Positions 33,453 to 45,237 of a stretch of 64,000 nt of DNA are shown in pieces (within the stretch, counting starts at the first letter, position 1; each line of letters opens with the position of its first letter). This DNA comes from Dugong dugon (taxonomy: Eukaryota; Chordata; Mammalia; Sirenia; Dugongidae). Location of the stretch: the NCBI GenBank assembly GCA_030035585.1, contig CM057465.1:967501-1031500 (forward strand). The letters run 5' to 3'. A model generated the notes under the pieces. That model was not told where the DNA came from. It did not search any database and saw only the letters and a list, made by a program, of their open reading frames with translations. The position numbers and the translations under genes were made by a program.

Positions 33453-34648
33453 CAGAGACCCACCAAAGCAGGGCCACTTGGCCTCCGGGCACAGACAGGC
33501 CTTGGGCTGCCGAGGGGGGCTGAGTGCGGTGAGCAGTCTCTAAGGAGGGGGCTTGGTCTCGGCTCCATGGGCACTGCCTGTCCACCGGACCACTCAGGTG
33601 GTGCCTTCCCACGTCCCCCCTAAGCTGCTGCCCAGCCCGTGGCACCTCTGGGGGAGCCCCATCATGGGGCAGGAATATGGAAAATTCCACTATTTCTGTG
33701 ATGAAAGGAAATGGATTCTCCGCAGCTTCCTCGAGAGGCATCTAATTGAGTTTATTGGCCTTGCACTTCCGACAGATGCCGATTTAGAACCTTTCCCAAT
33801 TTTTAGGCTTCTTTTTTTTGGTGGGAGAGTAGCTACAGGCTCACTGTAGTCAGATGAGCAGAGGATACCAGGGCTGGGGACAGCTGGAGGGGACTGTGCC
33901 CCCCACGGACCTTTCCAAATTCACAGGGGTCCCCTCACTGCCATGTCTGTGCCAGTCTCGGCGTCTGTGCACAGCTCGGGGGCCCTGCCAGTCCCTGGGG
34001 CCCCAGCCGAGGCCACTTCTCCTGGAGGGACCCAGGGTCCAGAGGGGGCTTTGGAGCCGACAAGACATGGCATCTTGAGGTGTGTTGTGGTAAGGGGGAG
34101 CCTGCAGGAGGACCCAGGTTCTGGAGGGCCCTGCAGGCCTAGGCCCGGGAGGGTGGGAGGCAGGGAGGCCATCCTGGGGTCCTGGCTGGGCCGGCCTCAC
34201 ACAGCCCTGCAGCTGCCCGGCACCCTCAGGGAGTTCTTAGTGTCCAGCTGTTGCAGGGGGCTGGCCTGGTGGTTTTTGCCTTGGCTACTGGCCCCGTGCG
34301 GAAGTCCCTGAGGCGGTCCTGCCCATAGCGGGGAGGTCCTGCAGTGCTGAACCATACCTGGCTGGCCCCCTGCCCTGTGGCTCCAACTGGGGGGCCTGGA
34401 CGAGGTGCCCCACTGGGGCTCTGGGCTCAGTGCACGAGTCTCAGATGACCACTTCCTGGGGAACCCAGTGTCCACAGTGGCCCAGTGACTGGTGCCCGGG
34501 CCACATCCCTCACCTTCCTGAGAGCCCCGGGTTGGCAGTCTTCCAATGCCTTTCTCCCTGGCAATTCTGGCCACTTGTCCTCCAGTCCAGGAGGGTGACC
34601 AGCCACCGTGTCCCCAGGGTCCATTCGAGTAGAAACTACACCTGCACA
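33453..34648. other. Unique sequence, possible conserved block at 33680-33830
   Basis: 33680-33830 is AT-rich ('atctaattgagtttattggc') in GC-rich surroundings. No gene recognised. Confidence 0.4.
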
Positions 34649-34822
34649 CTTGCAAAAACGCAGGCACACACGTGTATACACACATGCTCACAATCGTAAA
34701 CACCCGCATGCACACACACCTGACCCTTCATACTAACGTACAGTTACACAAACACACACAGGCACACTCACACATTCACACACACAAATGCATGCACACA
34801 CAAACACGTGCACACACATGTG
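34649..34822 (+). repeat. (CA)n-rich tract
   Basis: About 170 bases of ACAC, CACATGC and CACATTC sequence. Confidence 0.85.
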
Positions 34823-35920
34823 CCCCAAGGATGGTGCACCCCAAGGCTGTGGGTGTGGGGGTCTTACCCCAGTTGGGGGGATGGCTCAGGGAGAGAGCGT
34901 GGCCTTGGAGGCTGACACACGGGCCCCTCTGCTCTCTGGCTGTGTGACCGGGCACACCCTTCCCTCAGAGTCTGTGTCCTAGCCAGCAAAAGGGGGGGTG
35001 TTGTCACTCCTCACGTGTGCCACCAGGGTTGCATGCCGGCTCTCTTTTGGGGCTGGGACTCGGGAGCAGACAGACCCGTTCCGCCAGGAGCCCGGGGAGA
35101 GCTCTTCTTCCTTCGTCAGCCTCCTGATTGAGTTGTAGACACTGGGGGTCCCAGAGCAGGGATGATGGTGACAGTGATGGAGGCCCCCCCTGAGTGCTCA
35201 CCACGCAGCCCCAGGTGGACCAGACACCTAACACCAGCTCTGGGAAGAGTTGGGGCTCCTCAAAGGGGAGACAGACCTGAGCGGGCTGACAGGGTGGTGG
35301 AGAAAGGTACCAGCTGGAGGGAACAGTGCATGGACAGAGGGAATGGCACGTGGACAGAGGGAACAGAGTGTGGGGGGCCCTGAGGCAGGGCAGCGGGAAC
35401 TGTGGTCCCCTCCCCACCCCTTCCCCACCCCCAGCTGGTCGGCCCTTCACAGGCAGAGGACCCAGGGAGGCGGTCCCGCTGGCCCAGTGAAGACACCAGG
35501 GCCTGAGAACGGGGTGGTCAGAACACCAGGCTGGGCGAGGCTGGGCCGGGGCAGGTGGGCAGCTCTACTCAGGAGGGAGGGGAGGTGGGCCTCTAGGTTG
35601 AGATGGGTAGGTGGGGCTCCTCCAGGGAGCTCAAATTGAGGACCCCACCTGTTTGGTCCCCAGTTCTTCTTCATTGGGTCTCTTCCCTCAACTCATCTCC
35701 CTCCTGCACGCTCTTCCCACATCAGAGATGGTGCCAGCAGGGCTGGTGCTGGTGGCAGCGGCGCTGGTGCAGGGGAAGATGTTGCAGGAGGCGCTGGTGC
35801 AGGGGAAGATGGTGGGGGAGGGGTTGGTGTGGTTGGATCTTGCTCTGCCGCCTCTACCATGCTCACTGCCTGGAGGCTCGGCCCCCTCATCTATAAATGT
35901 GACAGTTTATTCCAGGTGCA
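34823..35920. other. GC-rich unique sequence with a MIR remnant at 34880-34990
   Basis: 'tctctggctgtgtgaccggg' near 34935 is the MIR core. 35745-35830 contains two imperfect copies of 'gcgctggtgcaggggaagat'. No gene recognised. Confidence 0.45.
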
Positions 35921-35923
35921 GAG

Positions 35924-36128
35924 AGCCCTGGTGGTGCAATTGTTAAATGTTCAGCTTCTAACTGAAAGGTTGGTGGTTGGAGCCCCCCCAGCAGCTCCGT
36001 GGGAGAAAGACCTGGTGATCTGCTTCTATAAAGATTACAGTATAGGAAACACTATTGGGCAGTTCTACCCTGTCACACGGGGCCACTATGAGTCGGAATG
36101 GACTGGACTGCATACAACAACAACCCCC
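35924..36128 (+). mobile_element. AfroSINE
   Basis: 'gagccctggtggtgcaattg' head, 'acctggtgatctgcttctat' body, 'ccactatgagtcggaatgga' end. Confidence 0.9.
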
Positions 36129-36800
36129 AGTGTGGGGCCTGCGTGGTGGCAGTGAACCTTTGTTTACTCTGTCTCATTTACAGTAGGGCCTGGGAGGCAG
36201 AGTTGTGCCCATTGCACAGGTGGGGAAACTGAGGCTTACTCTTGCACAGGGTCTATGGCAGGGACTGCACCGGAGCCCTTGGCCACTGTGGCTCCTTATA
36301 CCTGGTGAGCATGGTCCGTGATGGTGTGGGGTGTTCAGTGGCTTTGCTCTGATGTTGTGGATAACACACCTGTAGGGCACACGGAGACTCCTACACATCC
36401 GGGTGATGAAGGACCGCCGCCTGATACAGGCATCAGTCTCAGTGTGCAAACGGAACCTGGCCTCCTCCATTTCCATAAAAGCTTGAGGAAGGCAAATTTT
36501 GTGCCTCGCCATCTACGCTGGATGGACAGTTGGGCCACTGGACTTCTGCGGCCTCCGAAAGGGGAGGCTGGAGCTTCCACATCTATCCTCCGAGTGCCGG
36601 CTTCCCACCACACTCGGCCCCGAGGGAGGCCCTGGGGTGCCAGGGAAGGTAGCGTGTGCCCTCTGACCTCACGAGGGAGCGTCCTTCCCTCCGGCTGGGT
36701 GGTCTCCGGGACCCTCCAGGGTTTTTGCACAAGGGCAGCTGCCAAGCTTGGAACCACGTCTCCAGTGGGTGCACTGAGCACTCGCCACAGTGGTCAGGGA
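36129..36800. other. Unique sequence with a MIR remnant at 36140-36270
   Basis: 'gcacaggtggggaaactgag' near 36215 is typical of MIR. No gene recognised in the rest. Confidence 0.45.
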
Positions 36801-36801
36801 G

Positions 36802-36940
36802 CAGGGATGGATTAAGCAAGGTACTCACTGGCTTACTTGTGCTTACTTACTCATCTGTAGTGCACAATTTCACATAAGTTTCACCACATCACGCACAAGT
36901 AAGCCTGTGCGTACCTTGCTTAGTGGGTAACCCGTCCCTG
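36802..36940. mobile_element. Small palindromic element, hAT-like MITE candidate
   Basis: 139 bases with inverted ends: 'cagggatggatt' and, after a 7-base gap in one arm, 'aagcaaggtac..cttacttgtgc', mirrored at 36893-36940. It starts CAGGG as hAT elements do, and is flanked by 8-base stretches 'tcagggag' and 'ctggggag' that agree at five positions. No coding capacity. Confidence 0.55.
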
Positions 36941-36949
36941 CTGGGGAGT

Positions 36950-37185
36950 GATCGTGGAGTCCCAGCTTCACACCAACTCCCTGACTCATTCCTTTTTGTG
37001 TCTGTGCTGGACAGTATCTTGTATTGGCAAGAATGTGGAGAGGCTGGGCTGCGGGAGTGGCCTTAGGTTTCCATCACTGTGGAGAGCAACTGGGTGAAAT
37101 ATAGTCATGGCAGGATGTGCTTCCCTACAAGCAGTTTCCAGTGTTTTCCCACAAGGCTGCACATGGAAAAGGACACAAGGTGAAA
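36950..37185. other. Unique sequence, possible L1 scrap
   Basis: 'agaatgtggagaggctgggc' resembles an old L1 3' phrase. Nothing else recognised. Confidence 0.3.
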
Positions 37186-38098
37186 GGGGCCCTTGTGGTG
37201 CAACAGTCAAGCACTCGGCTGTTAATCAAAAGGTCAGAAGTTCCAACCCACCCAGCAGCTCTGGGGGTTGAAGACCTGGCAACCTGCTCCTGTAAAGATT
37301 GTTGTTGTTAGGTGCCGTCGAGATGGTTCTGACTCATAGTAACCATATGTATAGTGGAATGAAACACTGTCCAGTCCTGCACCATCCTCACAATCCTTGC
37401 TATGTTTAAGTCCATTGTTGCAGCCCCTGTGTCAATCCATCTCGTTGACAGTCTTCCTCTTTTTCACTGACCCTCTACTTTACCAAGCATGATGTCATTC
37501 TCCCGGAACAGGTCCCTCCTGATAACATGTCCAAAGTATGTGAGATGTACTCTTGCCATCCTCACTTCTAATGAGCATTCTAGCTGTACTTCTTCCAAGA
37601 CAGATTTATTTGTTATTCTGGCAGTCCATGGCATATTAAATATTCTCCGCCAACACTATAATTCAAATGCATCAATTCTTCTTCAGTTTTACTTATTCAT
37701 TGTCCAGCCTTCGCATGCATATGAGACAATTGAATACATTTGATGCATTGAACACTAAAGATCAAAGACCAGACAAGTTGTGGGATGACATCATACATGA
37801 AGAAAGCAAAAGGTCGTTAAAAAGACAGGAAGGAGAGAAAAGACCAAAATGGATGTCAAAAGTGACTTGGAAACTTGCTTTTGAATGTAGAGTAGCTAAA
37901 GCGAATGGAAGAAATGATGAAGTAAAAGAGCTGGACAGAAGATTTCAAAGGGTGGCTTGAGAAGACAAAGTAAAATATTATAATGAAATGTGCAAAGACC
38001 TGTAAAGATTATAGCCTAAAAAACCCTATGGGGGCAGTGCTACTCTGTCACAGGGTCACTATGAGTCAGAATTGACTCGACAGCACCTAACAACAACA
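37186..38098 (+). mobile_element. AfroSINE split by an RTE insertion
   Basis: The SINE head and body lie at 37186-37300 and its remaining body and tail at 38011-38098. The interruption is the RTE at 37301-37998. 'cctgtaaagatt' occurs at 37289-37300 and again at 37999-38010 as a 12-base target-site duplication. Confidence 0.9.
37301..37998 (-). mobile_element. RTE1-type LINE with inverted 5' part
   Basis: 37301-37740 is the RTE 3' end in minus orientation. 37741-37998 is an internal RTE segment in plus orientation, encoding 'DKLWDDIIHEESKRSL' and 'AKANGRNDEVKELDRRF' (the linker between endonuclease and RT). The whole is flanked by one 12-base duplication, so it is a single insertion with 5' inversion. 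Confidence 0.88.
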
Positions 38099-38671
38099 TG
38101 AAGTGAACAGTGGAGACTCCTTCAGACTGTCCCAGGCACCCCAACGGCCAGGTGAATGGACGTCTAGGTACCCCAGCACACCTGTCGGGAGCCCTATAGA
38201 AACTCTCATACTGGGCCTATGGGGTGATGTACAAAGATGTTCATCACGGCAATTTTTGTAATTTTGCAAAAAATGAAAACAACCCACATACCTGGCAGTG
38301 GTGGGCTGCTGGGTCAATCGGCTGTGATATGTTGATACAGTGGGATACACTGTATGATGGAACCATGGCCAGTGTACGGGGCTTTCAGTGACTTCCTGTT
38401 GAGTAAGAAAGCTGGTCATGGCAGAATGGGTGCAGTGTGGTTCCATTATACCAAGTCCAGCAGCAGGCAAATCCAAACAATGCATTGCTTGGCACTACTT
38501 GCAGATGAAACTATTTAGAAATCCAGGAAATGGTAAATACAAAATTCAAGATGGTATTTCCCTCTGGGGATGAGGGAGGGATAGATTTGGTGGCTTCAGG
38601 AATTCTGATTTTTTTCTTAAATCAGGTGGGGAGGTAGGTATTCAGGTGTTCATTTTATGGTTACTATTTGT
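38099..38671. other. Unique or old L1-derived sequence
   Basis: 38220-38480 ('gatgttcatcacggcaattt', 'gggatacactgtatgatgga') resembles an old L1 3' end on the plus strand. No gene seen. Confidence 0.4.
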
Positions 38672-39120
38672 ACCACTCGTCTGTTAGCTTGTCATACTGC
38701 TGTGGCTTGTATGTTGCTGTGATGCTGGAAGCTCTGTCACCCATATTGCAAATACCAGCAGGGTCACCCTTGGTGGACAGGTTCCAGCAGAGTTTCCAGA
38801 CTAAGATAGACTAAGCGGAAAGACCTGGTGATCTACTTTGGAAAATCAGCCCACGAAAACCTTACGGATCACAACAGAACATTGTCCAACTCATTTGCTT
38901 TGGACACATCATCAGAAGGGATCAATCGCTGGAGGAGAACATTGTGTTTGGTGAGGCAGATGGCCAGTGAGAGCAAGCAAAGACTCAGTGAGATGGATTG
39001 GCACAACAGCCCCAGTGAAGGACTCGAACATGCTGGCCATTGTGAGGATGACACAGGACCAGGCAACATTTCGTTCAGTTGTACTCGGGGTCGCCATGAG
39101 TCAGTCAACTCGACAGTAGC
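38672..39120 (+). mobile_element. Internally deleted RTE1 LINE (about 450 bp)
   Basis: 38672-38885 matches the 5' non-coding leader of the long RTE copy (reverse complement of about 15358-15160). 38886-39120 matches its 3' end, encoding 'CFGHIIRRDQSLEEN'. The roughly 2.5 kb between is absent. It does not carry the tRNA-Gly head. Confidence 0.75.
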
Positions 39121-39239
39121 CATCTATCCATCTCTATTTGTACCTTACATAAAATCTAAGTAGTCTTCTTATCTACTGAATTTTTAATCTACTGAATATT
39201 TAATGAAATATTGATGTGAACCTAAACCCCATGTACCTT
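39121..39239. other. AT-rich short stretch
   Basis: Nothing recognised. Confidence 0.3.
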
Positions 39240-39652
39240 GTGTCAGTTGTCTTTGCTGCATAACAAAGGACCCCAAAACTCAGTGGCTTTAAACTACAGC
39301 CATTTATCCATCCCATAATGCTGTGGGCCAGCAGAGTTAGGTGGCCTCAGTGGTGGATCTTCTGGTCTTAGCTGGACCCTCTGATGCTCTGTGTCCAGCT
39401 GCTGGCATAGCTGGGGGTTGGCGAGCTTGGAGGGCCTCAGCTGGGACTGCTCGTCTCTGCTCCACGTGCCTCGGCTTGCTCTCGAGTGTTCTTGAAGTGA
39501 GAGTGGAAGCATGCAAGGCCTCCGAGGCCCAGCCTGGGAACTCGCAGTGTGGTTTCCACCAAGTTCTGCTGGCCAAAGCAAGTCAGGCCAGCTCTGATCC
39601 AAGGGGTGGGGAGAAGACTCCACCTCCTTACGGGAAGAGCTGCTGAGAATCA
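39240..39652 (-). mobile_element. Old LTR-like repeat
   Basis: 'gtctttgctgcataacaaag' to 'agactccacctccttacggg' resembles the same family as 4188-6014. Fossil; no genes; family uncertain. Confidence 0.4.
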
Positions 39653-40075
39653 CGATGGTGTCTGCCCTTTATGCTTGGAGCTGGAGTGACAGACACAGAG
39701 ATGCTGCCTCCCCATGTCTCTGGTTCCCATGGCTCCTGGGAAGAGGAGCCCCAGCTGCCTCTGCCCATGCTGAGTCCTGGTCACTATTACCTAGCCCCAG
39801 GACAGCCTCATGGCCAGGTGCTCCCTCTGGGTCTGACCATGTTCCTGTGCCACCGAGGACTGGTGTGGAAGCTGCTCTGGGAAGGACGTCGGCCCTCACT
39901 CTGGGTACTTTCCTAGTGCAGCTTTCCTCTATGACTCCTCAGGGTCCCGCATGCGGGTCTGCTTCTAGCTCGCTTAGCTTCCCAATGTGCAAGGCCTTTG
40001 TGGGGAGCTCATATCCCTTCCTGGTGAGTTCTCAGCCTCTTCATGGAGCCTCAGCAGGGAGGATGGTTTAGTGTG
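39653..40075. other. GC-rich unique sequence
   Basis: No gene recognised. Confidence 0.4.
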
Positions 40076-40340
40076 GCTCTCTCTGTTCTCTCTCTCTCTG
40101 ATCCTGTCTCTCTCTGTGATTCTGTCTCTGTCTCTCTTTCTCTCTCTGTGACTCTGTCTCGCTGTCTCTCCCTCTCTGTCTCTGTCTCTCTCCATCTGTC
40201 TCTGTCCCTCTCTGTCTATCTCTCTGTCCTCTCTCTCTGTCCCTGTCTCTCTCTGTGACTGTGTGTGTGTCTCTCTCTCTGTGTCTGTCTCACTGTCTCT
40301 CTCTGTCTCTGTCTTTGTCTCTGTCTCTCTGAGGAACTCT
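40076..40340 (+). repeat. (TCTCTG)n microsatellite tract
   Basis: About 265 bases of CTCTCT/CTGT sequence with scattered variants. The Arg/Glu/Thr frames on the minus strand and Ser/Leu frames on the plus strand are artefacts. Confidence 0.9.
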
Positions 40341-41782
40341 CTCGCCTGTCCCTTGCTTTGTCTGACTCCCCTGAGGGGTGGCCAGTAGCCCACACGGTGA
40401 ACACTCCAGGGAAGTTTGTAGCAGAGGAGAAAGCTTTCTGCGTGTTCCTAAGAACCAACTGATGTCCTTTTTGAGGGAAAAATATTGATTGCTGATATCT
40501 GCAATAATGAACCCCAGTGAATTTCACAAATTACCTCTCAGATGGCAGCTTGACAAATGTCATCTCCAGAGGAGCCCACAGAAGCGCCATTTTTGGAACT
40601 CTGATTAAACATTCTCCCCAGACAGAATTAAAACAACTTTGGGGGTAAAAGCTTAAGTCTCGCAGACATAAAAATGACAATATGTGCTAGCTGGAATTAT
40701 ATATATAAATAAAATTAGAGTTTGATGACCTGACCGCCATACTATAAGTTTTCACTGTTAGCAATTATCCTGTAACCAGTTCGAATCTATACTCAAAAAC
40801 CTCATTTAAATTTTTCTCACAGCGTGCTGTGTAAGGAAAATCAGCCCTTTAAAGAAATAACTGGGGAAGAGTTATTTTTTTTTTTTTTTAAATCTGAGGT
40901 CATCTATAAAACTTTGAGATTGTGGGGTGGGGGGCTGCCTCTGATCTCTAAAGCATGAGAAATATGAAGCTGAGAGCTCAGAGGCCACAGAAAGCTGACG
41001 AGGAAGGAGGTGCTTCAATCCGTGTTAACCAAAGGCTCCTGCCCATCTCCAGCCACTTCCGCAACTTAACAGTGACCTGTTTAATTACAAACTACAGGGT
41101 TATAAATACAGTAAAACCTGCAGAAGCTGGAAACTTTGTAAGGCAGAAACCTGTCAGAGAAGGGAAATTCAAATGTTTTCCACCAAAACCAGCGATAGAA
41201 AAGTGGTAAGACTGCATCCTGTCAAAGGCAGAAAACTTGCAACATCCAGAGAAACAAGCCAGCTCTGTTGAGTTTCAGCTCTCCAGGATTCACTGTGTAT
41301 CTAGAATTCACTGCTCAGAGAAACAAGACATTTTGTGTTCAGACCACAAGACTGCCTCCTGGTGGCAAAAGGTCACAAATGCAGGAAAAGAGGAGGAGCG
41401 GCTGAAGGATTTTTTTCAAATTGCTGACTGAATGGCAAATCTGTTAATAAATAACAGTGCAGGAAATGAATGTTACTTTAAACTCTTTTTTGTTGACACC
41501 ACCCAGATGGCACTAATTGGTGGTGGTCAGTGTGACCAGATGATTGGAGGAGGGGTACTGCCAGGCACCCAACAGCAGGCCACATCCCCTTAGGCACGAG
41601 GGGCCCTGGATCCAGACAGTGCAGAAGGTGGTTTCCAGAGCCAACTGTGAAGCAGGACGCCCTTAACTTGATCTGAAGCTGGCTTGACCTACTGTTTTTA
41701 GATGCTTTGGAAAGCTTGGCTCCTCCAGGCTGAATCACCCCAAACTCCAACTTGGTGGCATGGAATCAAAAAGGATTTGCTG
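40341..41782. other. Unique AT-rich sequence, no gene recognised
   Basis: 40490-40930 contains AT-rich, repeat-free sequence that could be conserved non-coding DNA. 41095-41180 ('acagtaaaacctgcagaagc') vaguely resembles a Tigger/pogo end. Confidence 0.4.
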
Positions 41783-41990
41783 CATTAGCCCTGGTGGTGT
41801 AACAGTTAAGTGCACAGCTGTTAACTGAAAGGTCAGCTGTTCGAACCCACCAGAGGCTCCGAGGGAGAAAAGACCTGGTGATCTGCTCTATAAAGATTAT
41901 AGCATAGGAAACCCTGTGGGGCAGTTCTTCTCTGTCTGATAGGGTTGCTATGAGTCAGAATTGACTCAACGGCACATAAAAACAACAGCT
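41783..41990 (+). mobile_element. AfroSINE
   Basis: 'agccctggtggtgtaacagt' head, 'acctggtgatctgctctata' body, 'gaattgactcaacggcacat' end. Confidence 0.9.
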
Positions 41991-42481
41991 CCTAAAACTT
42001 AGTAATTTGTGAAAACGAGAACTATTTGTGTGGTTTTAAAATCAGTCTTCGTTCCTCTTTTCAAGACAACTAGCGGTTCAGCTGAAAGATGAACTTCTAT
42101 GAGTTCTCTGGGAAGAGGTGAAGCTCTTTTGATTTTTGACATGCATTGCTGTCATTACAAGCAGGCCACCTCCTCGCGTGGTAGGCAGTTTGTGGCATTG
42201 GATTTTAGTTTTGTCGGTGCTGCCTCCTGTCACGGGACACAGTAGAACAACCTGTGGAGTGCTGACTTCTCTTCACTTCTCAGTCGGTTCTGACATCAAT
42301 CATTTTGCCAGGGATTCACAAAACCATTTGGGTTTGATACCATTCTCTTGAAAATGGAGTTTTGCTAGATCTGGAATCTAAAATAAGTTGTAGGGTTTTC
42401 AAATGTCTTTTATAATTTTCCCTAAAGATTTTTGCTCATTAATTGTATTTTTTAAATTTCCATATACTTTTTTCATTTCTT
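41991..42481. other. Unique sequence, L1-like near its right end
   Basis: 42370-42480 may be antisense L1. No gene recognised. Confidence 0.35.
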
Positions 42482-42700
42482 AGGAGCCCTGATGGCAAAG
42501 TAGTTAAAGCATGTGACTGCTAATTGAAAGGTCGGCAGTTCAAACCCACCAGCAGCTCCGTGGGAGAAAGATGTGGTGGTCTGCTTCCGTAAAGATTATA
42601 GCCTTGGAAACCCTATGGGGCAGTTCTACTCTGTCCTATAGGGTCAGTATGAGTTCGAATCAACTCAAGGGCAACAAGTTTGGTTTGGTTTTTCATTTCT
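42482..42700 (+). mobile_element. AfroSINE
   Basis: 'aggagccctgatggcaaagt' head to 'gcaacaagtttggtttggtt' end. Confidence 0.9.
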
Positions 42701-43461
42701 GTAGCAAAGGACTTTGTTCATATTTTTGAAGAGAATCCAACTGGGATATTCCAAGACTCCAACATCTGGTTAGATGCTGCTTAGGAAAGCATTGTCATTA
42801 AAAAATCAATGTCATGACATTTGCCAGCTTCACAAGTATCCCCCTTCCTTAACGTTTTATTTTGAAATAATTTTAGAAAATAAACTTAGGTTTATAAAAT
42901 AGTGGAAAAGATAGTACAGAGAGTTCCTGTATATCCCCCAGCCAGCTTCCCTCAATGTTAACATATTGTATAACCATGGTGCATTCATCAAAAAGAAGAA
43001 ATTAACATTGTTACTCATTACTATTAACTCAACTATAGGCTTTATTTGAATTTCTCCAGTTTCTGTACTGATGCAGAATCCCACGTTGCATTCGGTCGCC
43101 ATGCCACCTTAGTCTTCTTTGGTCTGTTACTGTTTCTCAGCCTCCTTTGCTTTCCATGAATTGGCACTTTTGAAGAATATTGGTCAGGTGTTTTGTATAA
43201 TGTCCCTCCATTTTGGTTTCTCTGATGTTTTCTCATTATTAGACTGAGATTATGGATTTTTGGGAAGAAGGTCACAGTGGTAAGGAGCCCTTCTCATCCC
43301 ACTGTATCAAGCATACATGCTATCAGTATGACCTATTATGGATAATGTTAACCTTGATGGCTTGGTTAAGGTGGTATCTAGGAGGCTTGTATAATGTAAA
43401 GTTTCTATTTTTCCCATTTCCTACTCTATTTTTGGAAGTGAGTCACTCAGTCCAACCCACG

Positions 43462-43520
43462 CTCAAAACCCAAAAAACCCATTGATGTCAAGTTGATTCC
43501 AACTCATAACGACCTATGCT
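43462..43520 (-). mobile_element. AfroSINE tail fragment, minus strand
   Basis: 'aaaacccattgatgtcaagt' followed by 'tgattccaactcataacgac'. Confidence 0.6.
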
Positions 43521-43554
43521 CAATGGGAGGGAAATTAATATTCATCTGTCAGAA

Positions 43555-43722
43555 GGAGGAGTCCTGGTGACGCAGTGGTTAAGCATTTGGCTGCTAACCA
43601 AAAGGTCGACAGTTTGAATCCTCCAGCAGCTCCTTGGAAACCATATGGGGCAGTTCTACTCTGTCCTATAGGGTGGTTATGGGTAGGAATTGACTTGGCG
43701 GCAATGGGTTTGGTTTGTTTTT
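43555..43722 (+). mobile_element. AfroSINE
   Basis: 'gagtcctggtgacgcagtgg' head to 'cggcaatgggtttggtttgt' end. Confidence 0.9.
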
Positions 43723-45237
43723 TTTGTGTCAGAAGGAAGAGCATCCAAGAATTTGTGGACAGTTGTTGAAACTGCCACAGTAATTAATAAATATTTTAGG
43801 ATAGATCTTTTGAAGCTATGCAGCTATCTTCTTCCTGCTGAAAGTTTTGCCCACCCACCAATTTTAGCACTTGTCAGTGGGTCTCGCTGAAGCAGTTATT
43901 GTGTGGTGTTCTGATGGTGATTGTCTGTTTCCCTCACTTCTAGTACATTGATTATTTGGAATTCTTCTGTAAGAAAGATCTGTCCCTTCTCCTGCATTTA
44001 TTTATCTATTCAATCACTTATATCAGCATGGTGTCATACATATTTATCTTATACTTTGGGTTATAATGTAATGTAATAGCTATTTACTTTATTGCCCAAA
44101 TTGTTCCAGCTTTGACCATTGGGATCTCCTGTGTCCTTTTGTGCCCCTTTGACACTCACTATCCCTTGTTTTTTTTTTTTTTTCTTAGCTATTTCTTAGT
44201 TTTTGTGCAACAAGATGCTGTAGGCTCATCTTCTATTTTCCCTTCCCCAGCTCTACAAGGATCCATTTCTCCAAGGAGCTCTGGTTCCTTTTATTAGAGA
44301 ATGGTATTTAGAAACAAAAATCTGGGGACTAGGAGTGCTCACTGCTATTGGGCTGCCACTGCTTCTAAGCCCTTTCAGACGACAGAGCCAGGAGACATAT
44401 GTCTGTATAATAAATTCATTTCTGTATGCATAAGTCTGTACATATTAAAATAAACATGAGTGCATACTGATATCTCCAACTCTAATCTAGCTTGAGGGGT
44501 AGTCATTCTAGCCTTTTCCCCTTTGCTTAATTGTAACTAATTGTAATTTCTTTCTCTGACAGTGAAAAACCTGGTTCTCATTATCTACAATTTATTTGCT
44601 TATTGGTTCAACCCTAGTACACACACAAAGTAGTCACAGAATTTCTAATCTGTACCTTTGTGAGAAACAAATTTATCAACTAGAGTACAGTGCTGATACA
44701 CAGTTCATTTTGTCTTTAGCTTTATAGTTTCCAGCCTAAACACCATTTTCCAAAGTTACTTAGGTCAGCTCCTTTCCTTTCTACCACTTCAGCAAGGTTA
44801 TGTCATACATCTTCAACCTGGTTAGATTCATTTGTCACAGTTTATGTTCCATCCTGGGATCTCTGACTTCTTGGTTGATTATTTTAATTCTCATACAGTA
44901 AAGTGTATACTTTGTTCTATGAGTTTTGACAAATGTACAGATTGGTGCAACCACCACCACATTAGAATACAGACAGCAGTTCCATCACCCTAAATATTAT
45001 CTTTTACATGTCCTTTTTAGCCAATCCTGTCCCCTTCCCCCAAACCTGGTGACCACTGATCTGTTTTCTTTCCCTATAGTTGTTCCTCTTTCAGAATATC
45101 ACATAAATGGGATCCTACACTATGTAGCCTTGTGGATTTGAATTATTTCACCCAGCACAATGCATTTAACATTTATTCATGCTGTTATGTGAATCAGTAG
45201 CTTGTTCCTCTTTATGGCTTAGAACTATTCCATGGTC

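Noticed and set aside
41095-41300. Possible Tigger/pogo DNA transposon end
   Set aside because: Only a loose resemblance to the terminal 'acagtaaaacct' phrase; no inverted terminus or TA duplication could be confirmed.
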